Source: Diplodia intermedia (Eukaryota; Ascomycota; Dothideomycetes; Botryosphaeriales; Botryosphaeriaceae). Taken from it: a DNA stretch of 37,348 nucleotides. A model generated the notes under the pieces. The model made no database searches and was not told the DNA's origin. It saw only the letters and a list, made by a program, of their open reading frames with translations. The position numbers and the translations under genes were made by a program. Shown here in pieces: positions 1-11,830 of this stretch. The stretch spans positions 1 through 37,348 of the forward strand of contig JAKEKT010000167.1 in the NCBI GenBank assembly GCA_021495925.1, written 5' to 3'. Position 1 is the first letter of the stretch. Each line of letters begins with the position of its first letter.

Positions 1-258
1 CTATAAATTATAAAATTTTATAAAGATTTCGTAGAGTAATTATATTTTAAAGTTTTTTTTTTAGTTTTTTAATATTTTACTTAGGGCATTAGGTACTAAT
101 GGCTTTTCTAGCTAGTAAGAAATAAGCTTATTAAGCGCGTAGACTTTATAGCTATAAATATATAGATAAGTAACGTTAAACTTCTTTACGTAAACTAGTT
201 TAAAAGAAGTAATCTAATTATATTACTTTATAGAGGTTCTATTTAAGATATACGTCGT
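1..258. other. RIP-mutated flank left of LINE A, unidentified
   Basis: AT-rich mutated DNA with no reading frame. It lies outside the LINE homology: the inverted LINE copies at 259 onward and at 17811 downward align up to this point, and then the flanks differ (258 and below against 17812 and above). I also compared its complement with the LINE reverse transcriptase and found no match, so it is not the missing 3' half of LINE B. I do not recognise it. Confidence 0.5.
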
Positions 259-3200
259 AAAAGCCCTCGCCTTAATCTAGATTTCTTTTATTTACGGCTT
301 AGTTTAGATAAAACTAAAGCCGATAATTTACTTCTAGTCTATTCCTCGTCTATTTCTATTATTTCTATACGTTTTTCTTATAGAAAGAGCTTAGAAATTC
401 TCTTTTAAATCTAGAATATCTTCTTCGAAGTAGAATTTATCTTCTTCGAGCCCTACTCTACCTTCTCTAACGTAGAATATAGACTTCGAGACTATAAATA
501 CGGCTATAGAAAACTCTAAGAATTCTTTAACTACGTCTACGTCTCTTTTAATAGTAGCTACGCTAGACCTCTCGATCTTTAAATCCGCGGAAAATCTCTT
601 TTCGCAAGAGAACCTACGTAAGAAACGGCTCTTTCTAAGAGTTATACTAACCCCCTCCGCGAAGAAAAAAATATCGAACTCTCGATTCGTCTTCGAATCT
701 CGTATCGATTCGAATATTAAGAACGTACGATAACTTAAAATAAACCTACGATCGTTAAAAGAGACTATAGAATACGTACTTAACCTTCTAATTAAGGCCG
801 CGGATCTCGTCTTCTTCGAGAAAAAATAGAGGTCTATTCTAGACCTAATCGAGATCGTATAATAGTATATTAAGACGGGTAAAACTATAGATAAGATCGG
901 CGCGGTTCTTACTACGTAAGTTCGAGCCCTCGAAAAGATCGCGATAGACCTCGCGAAGAAAACGAAGAACTTATCTAAGTTCGCTATCGTTATTCTCTTA
1001 AACTAGGCCTTATAAAGAGCTACTTCTTCGATCTCGTAACGCCCGAAGCCTACGTAGTAGCCGATCGTAGTATCTAGCTAATCTACGTATACCTCGATAG
1101 CTACTACCGCCGCGTTAAAAGAAGAACTATAAATTACTTCTTCTTTAAAGAAGAAGTTAAAGGCCTCTATATCTAAGAAAGTTACGCGGTAGATCGTTCT
1201 TACGTCGGCTACGAAAATCGCGAACTTCTTATTCTTTAGACTACGAAACGCCTTTAATAAGACGTTTTCGAACTAGCTTAAGAGAACGAGATCTATAATC
1301 GTAACGATCTCTCTCTCGTCGAAAAAGAATATCGTGCTTACTATATATAAGAACTTCTCTACCGAATTTCTTTTAAAGAATAAGGCGATAATTAATTAAA
1401 TTATCTCTATCTAGTTAATTACGAAAAACCGTACGTAATATAAGATAGCCGTATACGACGTATCTACGCGAGATCTTTTAACTCTCTTTCGTAAGAACTT
1501 TAGCGAGGCTATTTAAATAGAAATCGAGGTCTATAATAACGGTCTAAAGATTATCGATGCTCTCTACTAGCTTATGCTAGAGGCTAGAAGAGCGAAGTAG
1601 TCTACGAGCTCGCTAGTTCTTACGTTCGAGATTAAAGAGAAGGCTTAAAAGACTATCTCTAAACGTCTCTACGTTTACGACGTTTTTATTAAGACGAAGA
1701 AGCTTAGAGGGCCGAGAAATACTCTAAAGAACTCTAAATAAATTCGTTTTAAATAAGTTCTTTATAAGTTCTATAAGCTAACTTAAATAGAAGTATTTCG
1801 ATAACGAAATCTATTCTAGACATTATAGTAGAGTTAAAGATAGATCTTATTCTTTATTAAGAACCGTATATCTTATTCTATAAGAACTCGGGCTTTCGAT
1901 CGATTAATTACCTCTTATTCGTTTAAATTCTATCGGTCTATTCTTTCGATCTAAGGCCTCGAATACTAATCTACGTCTCCCGCTTTCTTAGAGAAACGAA
2001 GGTGAATTTAGAGGCCGGATTCTAGTAAAGTTTCGATCTAATAGTTCTAAGTATAGAGTAGCGAAAGTTAAAGTTTAAGCTACTTAACTTATATAACTAG
2101 AAGAATTAAACGGGTAACGATTCTTAGCTTACTCTAAAACGCGTTCTATAATAGTAATCCCTTAGAACGTAGACTATAGTAGCTAGGGATTTTAATATTT
2201 ATTATCTTTAGTAGAATCTAGAATCTTCCCCCTTATCTAACGTTAACCGGCTAGTAGAATAATTAGAAGAAAACGATCTATCTCTCTTAAATAAAGAGAA
2301 TAAGAGTATCTTTTACCGCCTCTATCTAGAAAGAGAGACGATTATTAATCTTATACTTACTACGTCGGTCTTAGCTAATAGAATTACCGACTAGTAAATA
2401 ATCGCGAACTTCGGCTTCGATTATAAGATAATTCTATTTAGTCTAGAATCGGCCGGCTATACGAGATCTTCTACGGTAGCTACTATCGCTAGATTTAATA
2501 CGGAAAAGGCCGACTAGCCTAAGTTTTAGAAAATCTTTAAATAATAGATAGAGACGATAGTATTTAAGGCTCTAAAAAGCTTAGAATTAAACCTCTTATC
2601 GAAAGATATCTCTAAAGATTTAATAGAAGGCTCGATTCGCTAAATACCCGCGCTAGATACTCTAGAGATAAGTCTTAACTAGACTATATCTATCGCGGCG
2701 GACCTTTTTATTCTTCGATTAAAACTAGAAGCTCGATCTAAATCGTAGTAGTCGGACGAGCTTTTAGAAGAACGAAAACGACTACGAAGAGAGACTAACG
2801 CTTTTAAATCTCTACGTACGAAAGAGAATAAGTAAAGATACTTAAATAGCTAAAATATCTACTTTAAAGCGGTTAAGAGGGTTAAACGCGAATACTAGAA
2901 TTCTTTTCTAGAAAAAAAAACCCTTAAGACTATCTTTAAGACTATAACTTATACTAAGTCTAGAACGTATGCTAGAATTTCTAAGATTAGCTATGATACG
3001 TATACGGGAAAACGTCTAGAAGATAGTTTTAAGAAAAAGTATTTAGCTCTTAAAAAGAGACTTTTTCTATCATTCTCTTCTATTATTTCTTTTAACTAGT
3101 AAAGCTACGTTTCTAAACGCTAGAACTAGTCGAAGCTTAGTTTAAGAAAAATTAAGAATGCGTGCTTTACGTAAATTAAAGAAAAAACGTTAGAACTAGA

Positions 3201-3309
3201 CGCTATTACGTAAGAGATTATTACTTATACGTTTAAAGCGAAGCTCGGCGTCTTTACTAAGATCTTTTCTACGCTATTCGTCTACGAATATTATTCTATA
3301 GACTAGCGT
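259..3309 (+). mobile_element. LINE A, 5' part (Tad/I-like non-LTR retrotransposon, RIP-dead)
   Basis: This is the 5' portion of a non-LTR retrotransposon, broken by stops in every frame. The left end is set at about 259 because the inverted copy LINE B shows homology exactly to here. Roughly 560-1780 should be ORF1 by position; I can see charged helical stretches but no intact zinc knuckle. An apurinic-like endonuclease follows: a decayed DFNI...LQ.NLE block from 2188 corresponds to the GDFNxHhxxW motif, and ERETIINLILTTS around 2330 to the C-terminal endonuclease motif. From about 3130 the conserved start of the reverse transcriptase is readable (K.LELDAIT.EII) and continues to 3309. There the reading is interrupted by the Gypsy element and resumes at 11831. 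The order ORF1, endonuclease, RT and RNase H is that of Tad1/I-group LINEs. Confidence 0.85.
3305..3309. repeat. Target site duplication, left (AGCGT)
   Basis: AGCGT immediately before the 5' LTR is repeated at 11826-11830 immediately after the 3' LTR. A perfect 5-bp duplication at both outer ends shows that the Gypsy element inserted here as a unit and has not recombined since. It also fixes the LTR borders. Confidence 0.9.
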
Positions 3310-4099
3310 TATTACGAACTCTAGAATATAAAGACTTTATAACTCTAAGAACTAAAAGCCCGTACGAAAGAAAGCATCGTAAGAGTTAATAAGTCTTACG
3401 AGCGATAGAGCCGCACGGCTAAGAATTCCGCACGAAAAGAATAAGCGTAAAAAAACTTAGCGCCTACGAGACTAAGCTTAGATAGTAGCTAAAGCCCGCA
3501 CGAAAAGAACGCCTATAAGAAATCTCGACGAAACAAATAATTATACGTAATAAGAGGCTCGTAGAAAAAGTAGAATTATAGAAACTCTATAGTCTAGTCG
3601 AATTATAGTTTTATAAGAAATATAGGATCTAGAAAGTAGAAAGTAGACGTAGAGGCGCGAATATAAGTAAGATAGTAATTACGTTTAACTAGTAGCGACG
3701 AAAGCCGAAAGTTAGAATTTCGAAAAGCTATTTAAAGCGTCGACGTTACGTGGCGAAGACCTACTTAATAGATTAGAAGGCTTAGTACTAATTTAAACTC
3801 TTAAAAGATCTAAATATATAGCTAATCTAATCTTAGTTATAATCTAGATTATAACTAGCTTTTCTATAGTATATAGATATACTTTCTTAACTAGTATCTT
3901 AACTCTTCGTAGTTAACTTAAAGTTCTAATTTAAACCCTATTAATTTAGAGGTAATCGGCTTACTATATATCGTATAATTACGTAATATCTTCTTATTTA
4001 ATTATTATTATTTCTCTCTTATCTCTCTAAGATAAACCCTTCGATTTAATTTATCTACTAAGCGACTTCGAAGCTTAGTAAAAGAAGCCTATCGTTATA
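3310..4099 (+). repeat. 5' LTR of the chromovirus (790 bp)
   Basis: It begins TATTACGAACT and ends ATCGTTATA, which fit an original TG...CA LTR after C-to-T and G-to-A changes. It aligns along its length with 11036-11825 and has the same length. In the parts compared, the differences are transitions, as expected from RIP rather than ordinary ageing. LTR divergence therefore cannot be used for dating without masking RIP sites. Confidence 0.93.
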
Positions 4100-4289
4100 C
4101 TTTAACTACTATTCTTATAGAAGAAGAAAGATAGTTAATTCTAAATAGAAAAGTATTTCTAGTATAGAAATTACTAATAAAGTAGTAATATAAACGTTTC
4201 TATAATTAATAATCTTTAATAGTCTACGATAGTAGATCTTTTTTAAATAATTAATAACATCTAGAGTAGGCTTAAATAGCTCTAGAACT

Positions 4290-5560
4290 AATTTTATAAC
4301 TAAAGCGAGAAGAACGCTCGACTTAAGTAGAAGCTCGAGACTCTATAACGCCGACCTACGCCACCCGTCGCGGCTACGAATACTATAGCCGCGAAACTTA
4401 TAACGACATCTATTACTAGAGTTAAGATCTCGAAACTCGATCTATATTAAGAAGACCGTAAGAAAACGTAAGAGTTTATTACTTAGCTTAATAACTATAT
4501 TTACTTTTTCTATAAATAATTTATTAACGAAGAGAAGAAGATACTCTACGCTAGTATCTTTTTACGCGACTTCGCTAAATAATAGTTCCGTCCGTATAAA
4601 AGAGAATATTAAGAGAAACCTTATAGAAAAAGAAGCGAAGTTATAGTCGAGCTTTTTAATAGCTATTAAGTCTTTACGAAAGCCCTTAAGAAAGTATTTA
4701 CTAGTCTTAATAAAGTTCGTCTAGCTACACGCACTCTAATAAACCTTAAATAGAAAGAATTTATCTAGAACTATACTACTTAATTCTAGAATATAGTCTA
4801 TCTTTTCGTCGAATAATACTTCGACGCGACCCTATAGACTTTCTACTACTAGAGACTAAAGAAGAAAATTAAGAACGCTATAGTCTACTAAAATAGATTA
4901 GAAGGTCTAATTAAACTTATTAAGCTAGCCTAAACTATAGACTAACGCCGTAACGAACGGTAGTATAATAAGAAGCCCTACGAAGCTAATAGCGTCTAGC
5001 TACGGCGGCTACGTTATACTTAGAAAGAGGGCGATACTATAGAGTTAGATAACATCTAATAAGGCATCTAGTCGAGTAACGATAAAGGCGAAAGATAGAA
5101 TAATAAAAAAGATAAACGCACGTAATATAAAGAATAAATACTCTAATAGAAGTTCTAATTCGAGAAGAGACTATATATCTATTATAACGATAAATAAGAT
5201 AGAACGCACCGCTACTTATATAACTTTAAGAAGAAGACACGTAATACTATAACTACTACTAGAGACGACTAGAAGACTTAATAAGAGCTCTTCTTAATAC
5301 TTAAGCTAGAAGAGATCGACCTCTTCGAGAAGATTAATAGGCGACGTAGAGTACTTAATATACTTAAATATACTATACTTAGCTAGACCGCGTGTTACGA
5401 CGACGACTATATTACTTATTAAAGTAATAAAGACGCTACGAAATAATACTCGAAGTCTCGGCTCGTTTAAGTTATTCTTCGTACTTAAATCTAGTAAGAT
5501 ATCGACGAATTTAACGAAAAGCTACTTCGAAACGACGACTTAGTAAATAGCGATATTAAG
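4290..5560 (+). pseudogene. Chromovirus gag remnant
   Basis: Conceptual translation from about 4450 gives a retrotransposon capsid-like block with the readable segments EDRKKT, EFIT, LNNYIYFFY, ILYASIFLRDFAK and FRPY. Several stops stand where Gln or Trp would be expected. Near 5170 a Tyr-rich stretch (YIYY, then HRY) looks like a CCHC zinc knuckle whose Cys codons TGC/TGT have become TAC/TAT. The borders are approximate because no start or stop can be trusted. The product would have been the structural particle protein; it is not expressible now. Confidence 0.75.
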
Positions 5561-6199
5561 AAACTCTACGATAGTACCCTCGAGTCTAGCGACGCCGAAA
5601 GCGAGCGAGATACGATTACGCTTACTTAAATTATTAAATACCTTAAATAGTACAAGAGTATACGCCGAACTAACGATATAACTTCTACTATAATCTAGAT
5701 ATTTATTATCGGGCTAGATCTAGACACCTAGTAATACCAAATCTAAGAAGAAAAACTAGAAGAGCGGCTATAAAATAACTAGTAGTAGTAACTTTAAAGA
5801 GAAACTCTCTATTAAATAGTAAACGAGATTAGCTAATAGCTTCGCGATAAGACACGTAACGTCTAGCGAGAGTAAGACCGTAGAAATCTTACGCGTCTCG
5901 CTAGATTACTCTCTTAGCGAGAAATCGTATTTATTAGAAGAAATACTCTATATTAGCGACTCTATTATAGAGATAATATCTCGTTCTACCGCTACTAGAT
6001 AAGAGTAGAAACCCTATACTAGCAAAGATAAATTAGCCGCGGAAAATAAACCCATTAAAAAAACTCGACTCTTTAGATAAAATAACTAGATAATATAACT
6101 ATCGGGGACCTCGTCTAATTAAAAAACTAGACGGTCTTTCTAGTTAGAGATTCTAAAAGAAGCTATTAGATAGGTTTCTTAACTAGATTATACGTATAT

Positions 6200-9100
6200 T
6201 AAACGAAATTATATCTATCGAAATAGAGCTCTTTAAACTACTATATCTATAGATAACCTTCTATAGAAAGAAGGTCTAGGCTATAATCGATAGCGGCGTA
6301 TAAAGTACGTATATCGACTTATTCTTTATTATTAAGCACTAGCTATATTAGTAAGAAAAAGATAAGCCTTATCCTCTTTAAACTATAGACGAATTACCCG
6401 CATAGTACGAAAAAGATTAGATAAGAATCGAAATAGAACTAGTATCTATAATTATCGCTAACTATAAGAAAAAGATTAATCTAGACGTTATAAGAATACT
6501 AGAATATAATATTATTTTAGAAATACTATAGCTAAAAACGCATACACTATATATTAACTAGAGAACCGAGAAAATTATCTTTTCAAACGAATAATATACT
6601 AAACACCTCGCTACTATAAAACGAATAAGCTAGACGCTAAAGACTAGAGCTAGAGCTAGAAGCTAGAGCTAGAAAAGCTAGAGCGAGAGCTAGAAGTTAG
6701 AAGTCTAGAGCGTAGAGTAATAACCCGACGTAGAAGCTAATAGCTTCGCTAGAGTCTAGAAAATCTCTCTAGCGGTAATTAAGCGTATAAAGCGTAGAGG
6801 CGATAAGATATATTATCTATACTTATAATCTAGCGTAGAAATAGAATAACGAATTATCGCACGTATACGGCGACTAATAGGGCCTTTAGCGGAGAATAAT
6901 AGTCTAAAGTTAGTCGAAGAAGACTACCTCTAGAGAATCCGCGCGTACTATATAAACGTAGTAATATATAGTTATCTAATTAAAGAAAAACTAATATCTA
7001 GAAACTAGAAGTAGAAGAAACGCTATCGCGTACTTCGTAGCATTCTATTAAATAGACCCGTCGAAGCTAGTTCGATATACGATTATCTAACTAGAGAAAA
7101 GCCGATATCTATAGATAACCTAGTAAGCGAGAAAATATATAGAAAACTTAGCGAAAAAGTAAGATCTAAAGAAGAAATAATAATACTAGAAAAATAACTA
7201 TCGCTACTCGAGATAGTATTCGTGCTAAGAGAATTCTAGAAATTTACGAACCTCTACGAGAAACGAGAAAAAGAATTCTTACTAAAGTATTAACCTTAGA
7301 ATTATAAGATACCTCTTATTCTAAAAGCGTAGCCTACGTTTAAGCTAATATACTCGCTATTTCGCACTAAGTTAGAGGCTTTAAGAAAATATATTAAGAA
7401 GAATTTAGAACGAGAATATATATAGTCTTCGTCTTTATCGACCGGCTATTCTATTCTATTTATTCTAAAGAAAAACGGCGAGCTTCGCCTTTATATCGAC
7501 TATCGATAATTAAACGATATTACGGTTAAGAACCGTTATCTATTACTAAGAATTAACGAACTCTAAGATAAGTTCTAGACCGCGAAGTACTTTACTAAGT
7601 TCGACCTTCGCGAAGGCTATTATCTAGTTCGTATTAAAGAAGACGAGAAATAAAAGACCGCTTTTCGAATACGACTAGAATACTTCGAGTATACGATAAT
7701 ATCTTTTGGGCTAACTAACGCCTCGATATTATTCTAGAGTCTAATAAACGATATACTACGCCCGTATTTAGACGTATTCTATACCGCGTATCTAGATAAT
7801 ATTATTATCTACTCGAATACCTTAGAAGAACATCGAAAATATATTTAAAAGATACTACTCGCGCTTAGAGAAAAGAACCTACGAATCGTACTAGAAAAGT
7901 ATAAATAGATTACGTAGAGAATAGAATTTCTAGAATTTATTATTACCTCTAGACATATTAGTATAGACGAGAAAAAGCTAGACGTAATTAAGAAATAGCT
8001 CGAACTACGAACTATTAAAGAAGTATAATTCTTTTTAGAATTCGCTAACTTTTATCGTAAGTTTATTCTAAACTATATAAAGATAACGAAGCCTCTTACT
8101 AGACTTACTCGTAAGAAGCACGGGTTTTAATAAAAAGAAGCGTAGTAGAGAATATTCGAGTCTCTTAAATAAATATTCTATAAAGTATCTATTCTAGATA
8201 TTTATAATCTAGAACTACTCGTTATTATAGAAACGAACGTATCGAACTACGCTATTAATACTTATATTAGCTAACTAGACGAGTAAGATAAGCTCTACCC
8301 GATCGCGTACTATTCTAGAAAGATAATACCCCCGAAGCTTAACTACGACGTCTATAATAAGAAACTACTAGCTATCGTTACGGCTTTTAAAGAATAAAGA
8401 TACTATCTCGAAGAAGCTAAATACTAGATAATAGTTTACTATAATTATAAGAACCTTACGTACTTTACTACTACGAAAGAACTAACTCGACGATAAGTTA
8501 GATAGGCTAAAGAACTAGTATTCTACGATATAAAGATTATCTATAGAAAGAGATCTAAGAACGCTCGCGCCAACGCGCTAAGTAAAAGAGCCGACTATAT
8601 AGAAGAAAAGCTAGAACTATAACTAGTAGTTTTAAGTAAGTAGAAAGATAGTAGTCTTATACTCGCTAGAACGTATATATCTATTTTTAGAGTTATCTAA
8701 TTATAGCTTTAGAAAACACCCGATACCTCGCTTATCTTAATTAGGCTACTAGCCCCGACGTATTACTTAGAAGATAACGTCTAGACGAAAAAGATTTAAG
8801 AGGCCTACGAATATAACGTAATAGTCTAGAAACTTAAAAATATAGAAGACGACCCTCGCTTAACTAAAGACGTAAACGATACTATTCTATATTTAGAATT
8901 AGTCTACGTCTCGGCGAAGCTTCGAAAAGAAATCGTTAAAGATATCTACGAAGCACTAGCATACGATTATTAAGAAATAGATAAAACAATCGAGAGAATT
9001 ACTAGAAATTACTACTTTTCGAGCTTATAAAGAACCGTCTAAAGAGTAGTTTCGTAGTACGATCTTTATATTTAAAGTAAGGCCTTAAGATATATATTCT

Positions 9101-10190
9101 ACGGTCTACTTTAACTACTACTAGCCTCGAAAAGACTCTAGTAATTTATCTTACTAGACTTTATTACGAATCTACTAGAGTTAGTAAAACCACTTACTAA
9201 GATTAAATATAACTCGATTCTAGTTATCGTTAATAGGCTAACTAAGTACGCGTATTATCTACTATATCTTAAAACGATAAACGCGAAAGAACTCGTCTAT
9301 ACGTTTCTTAGAATAATTCTTAATAACTATAAGTTACTAGAAGAGCTCGTATTAGATAAAGATTAGCTATTTATCTTTTAATTCTAGTAGACTCTTACTC
9401 GATAGCTCGGTTTTAAATATAAGCTATCTACTACGATATATCCGTAAATAGACGGATAAATAGAACGTACTAATTAGACGCTCGAATAATATCTACGCTA
9501 TTATCTTAACTATATCTAGAATAATTAGGTCGAACTATTACTTCTAGCCTAGTTCGCGTATAATAGCTCGAAGACGTTAGTAACTTAAGAATTCTCGTTC
9601 TATACTAACTACGAATATAAGCTAATAGCTTACTAAGAACTAATATCTAGCGAATCGCTTATCTAGAAAGAAATTCTTAAAGTAGACTAGCTAAAGACGC
9701 TATACGACTAGCTTCGCCTCGATATTAAATTTAACGAATATCTAATGTTTCGCTATTATAATAGACGGCACTAGAAGGCATCGAAGCTAAAGAAGAGAAA
9801 TAAAGTCTATCTTCTTAGAAAAAATATTAAAATACGGCGATCTAATAATAAACTAGACTTTAAGAAAATCGGACTATTCGAAATCGAGAAAAAACTAGAC
9901 GAAGTTAACTACCGCCTTAAACTATCTAATAATATAAGAATTAATCTAGTATTTTATATTAAACTTCTCGAATCGGCATCTTAAAACGCCATACTAGTCT
10001 AATAAACGAAAGAAATAGTATTCGAGAATCTAGACGCCGATAAAAATAAAGATTAGATAGTAGAGAGAATTCTTAATAGTAGCTACTCTAATAATTAGTT
10101 TTACTATCTAATTAAATAGAAAGAAAATTAGAATAACACTTAGAAACTACTAAAAAATTACGACGGCTATAGAGACCTTATTATAGAATT
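6200..10190 (+). pseudogene. Chromovirus pol remnant: protease, RT, RNase H, integrase, chromodomain
   Basis: The aspartic protease site reads IIDSG at 6286-6297. The reverse transcriptase spans about 7440-7830 (KNGELRLYIDYR, FDLREGYY, FGLTNAS), and the catalytic YxDD is now YLDN at 7789-7800, a G-to-A change that alone would inactivate it. RNase H spans about 8210-8580 (SNYAINTYIS, PIAYYSRK, LNYDVYNKKLLAIV). The integrase has a decayed zinc-binding region near 8960-9070 and a core from about 9150, with an Asp at 9355-9357 and the catalytic-type Glu at 9463-9465. A chromodomain follows at about 10045-10190 (ERILNSSYSNN, FYYLIK), predicted to have targeted insertion to modified chromatin. Dozens of TAA and TAG codons make it non-functional. 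Confidence 0.88.
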
Positions 10191-10199
10191 CTATCGTTA

Positions 10200-11022
10200 G
10201 AACTCTAAACGCTCTAAACCGATACCTTAATAGCGAGGTAGGCCTCGAAATTAAACGAAGATATAGCTCGTAACTAATTAATAGGCTCGAACGACTTCGG
10301 CGGCGTAGTAGAACTCGAAGAACTAGTAGAACCTATACTAATATTAGTTAAGAACTCGCTATATAAACGCTTTAGCGATCGTTTCTTCTTAGCGTTTTTA
10401 GAGTTAATAGAACCCCCGCGACTTTCTTTAAGACGCTCTAACTCTTTTAGATTCTTAATAGACTAAGTCTTCTTATTTAATATTAGACCCTTACGTTTCT
10501 AGAGAAGAGCCTTCTATTTTCGAGAATAATCTAGACGAGACGAAGCCGAACGAAGCTAAATAGTTAACTAGAAAATAGCGTTTAAAGTCTTAGTCTTCTT
10601 TAAAGTAATCTTTATAATCGCTAGCTCTAAATAATTAACTAAAGAAAGTTAGTAACGAATAGTACGAGAAAAGAAGACATCTATAATTATTATACTCGGC
10701 TCTACTAGTATCGTAATAGACGTTATCGCGACGCGCGTACTCTTTATAGCGGGAAAAACCTAGAGTAATACGATAAGAAACTATCTTACTCTATTTTTCT
10801 AGTAATAAGTAGCGAGCGTAAGATACGAGTATATCTAAATTAAGAAGCTCGTATAAGAAATTAATTCTAGTACTAAGATACTTACGCTTAGCTTATTATT
10901 CGTCGCGCTTTCGTTTTAAAGATATAATAGAGGAAAACTTACGAAGAAAGAAGAAGTAATAGAAACTACTAAAGCGACGAAAAATATATACGAACGATAA
11001 ATCTTTAAGTTAAAGATTCTTA
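10200..11022. other. Internal chromovirus tail between chromodomain and polypurine tract
   Basis: About 820 bp of RIP-mutated DNA after the end of recognisable pol. It could be 3' untranslated sequence, which is long for a chromovirus, or a further open reading frame too degraded to read. I translated parts of it on both strands and recognised no domain. Confidence 0.4.
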
Positions 11023-11035
11023 AGATAGGGGGTAG
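11023..11035 (+). other. Polypurine tract of the chromovirus
   Basis: A purine-dominated run (AGATAGGGGGTAG) lies directly against the first base of the 3' LTR. This is where plus-strand DNA synthesis is primed in LTR retrotransposons. The two T residues may be RIP products of C. Confidence 0.7.
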
Positions 11036-11825
11036 TATTACGAACTCTAGAGTATAAGGGCTTTATAATTCTAAGGGCTAAAAGCCCGTATAAGAGAAAG
11101 TATTATAAGAGTTAACGAGTCTTACGGGCGATAGAGCCGCACGATTAAAAATCCCGCACGAAAAGAATAAGCGTAAGAAAACTTAGCGCCTACGAAACTA
11201 AGCTTAGATAGTAGTTAAAGCCCGTACGAAAAGAACGCCTATAAGAAACCTTAACGAAACGAATAACTATACGTAATAAAAGGCCCGTAGAAAAAGTAGA
11301 ACCGTAGAAACTTTATAGTCTAGTCGAATTATAGTTTTATAAGAAATGCGGGATCTAGAAAGTAGAAAGTAGACGTAGAGACGCGAATATAAGTAAGATA
11401 GTAATTACGTCTAACTAGTAGCGACGAAAGCCGAAAGTTAGAATTTCGAAAAGCTATTCGAAGCGCCGACGTTACGTAGCGAAGACCTACTTAATAGATT
11501 AGAAGGCTCGATACTAATCTAAACCCTTAAAAGATCTAAATATATAGCTAATCTAATCTTAGCTATAATCTAGATTATAACTAGCTTTTCTATAGTATAT
11601 AGATATACTTTCTTAGCTAGTATCTTAACCCTTCGTAGTTAACTTAAAGTTCTAATTTAAACTCTATTAATTTAGAGGTAATCGACTTACTATATATCGT
11701 ATAATTACGTAATATCTTCTTATTTAATTATTATTATTCTTCTCTTATCTCTTTAAGGTAAACTCTTCGATTTAATCTACCTACTAAGCGACTCTAAAGC
11801 TTAGTAAAAGAAGTCTATCGTTATA
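11036..11825 (+). repeat. 3' LTR of the chromovirus (790 bp)
   Basis: Direct repeat of 3310-4099 with the same start (TATTACGAACT), the same end (ATCGTTATA) and the same length. It differs by scattered transitions. The left border is confirmed by the adjoining polypurine tract and the right border by the AGCGT duplication. Confidence 0.93.
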
Positions 11826-11830
11826 AGCGT
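11826..11830. repeat. Target site duplication, right (AGCGT)
   Basis: Perfect copy of 3305-3309. After it the LINE A reverse transcriptase reading resumes, which proves the insertion point. Confidence 0.9.

Larger units (their letters stand above)
3310..11825 (+). mobile_element. Complete Ty3/Gypsy chromovirus, RIP-inactivated (8516 bp)
   Basis: This is an LTR retrotransposon with two 790-bp LTRs (3310-4099 and 11036-11825), a polypurine tract just before the 3' LTR and an AGCGT target duplication. The internal order, read through many RIP stops, is gag capsid, a decayed zinc-knuckle region, aspartic protease (DSG), reverse transcriptase, RNase H, integrase and chromodomain. RT before integrase with a C-terminal chromodomain defines the chromovirus branch of Ty3/Gypsy. 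The element lies in the same orientation as LINE A and sits inside its reverse transcriptase gene, so it arrived after LINE A. RIP density appears the same inside and outside, so much of the mutation probably followed the insertion. A primer binding site could not be recognised after the 5' LTR. Confidence 0.95.

Noticed and set aside
1..258. Idea that 1-258 is the missing 3' half of LINE B
   Set aside because: The complement of 1-258 does not continue the RT sequence seen after 3252 in LINE A, nor any other LINE part I compared.
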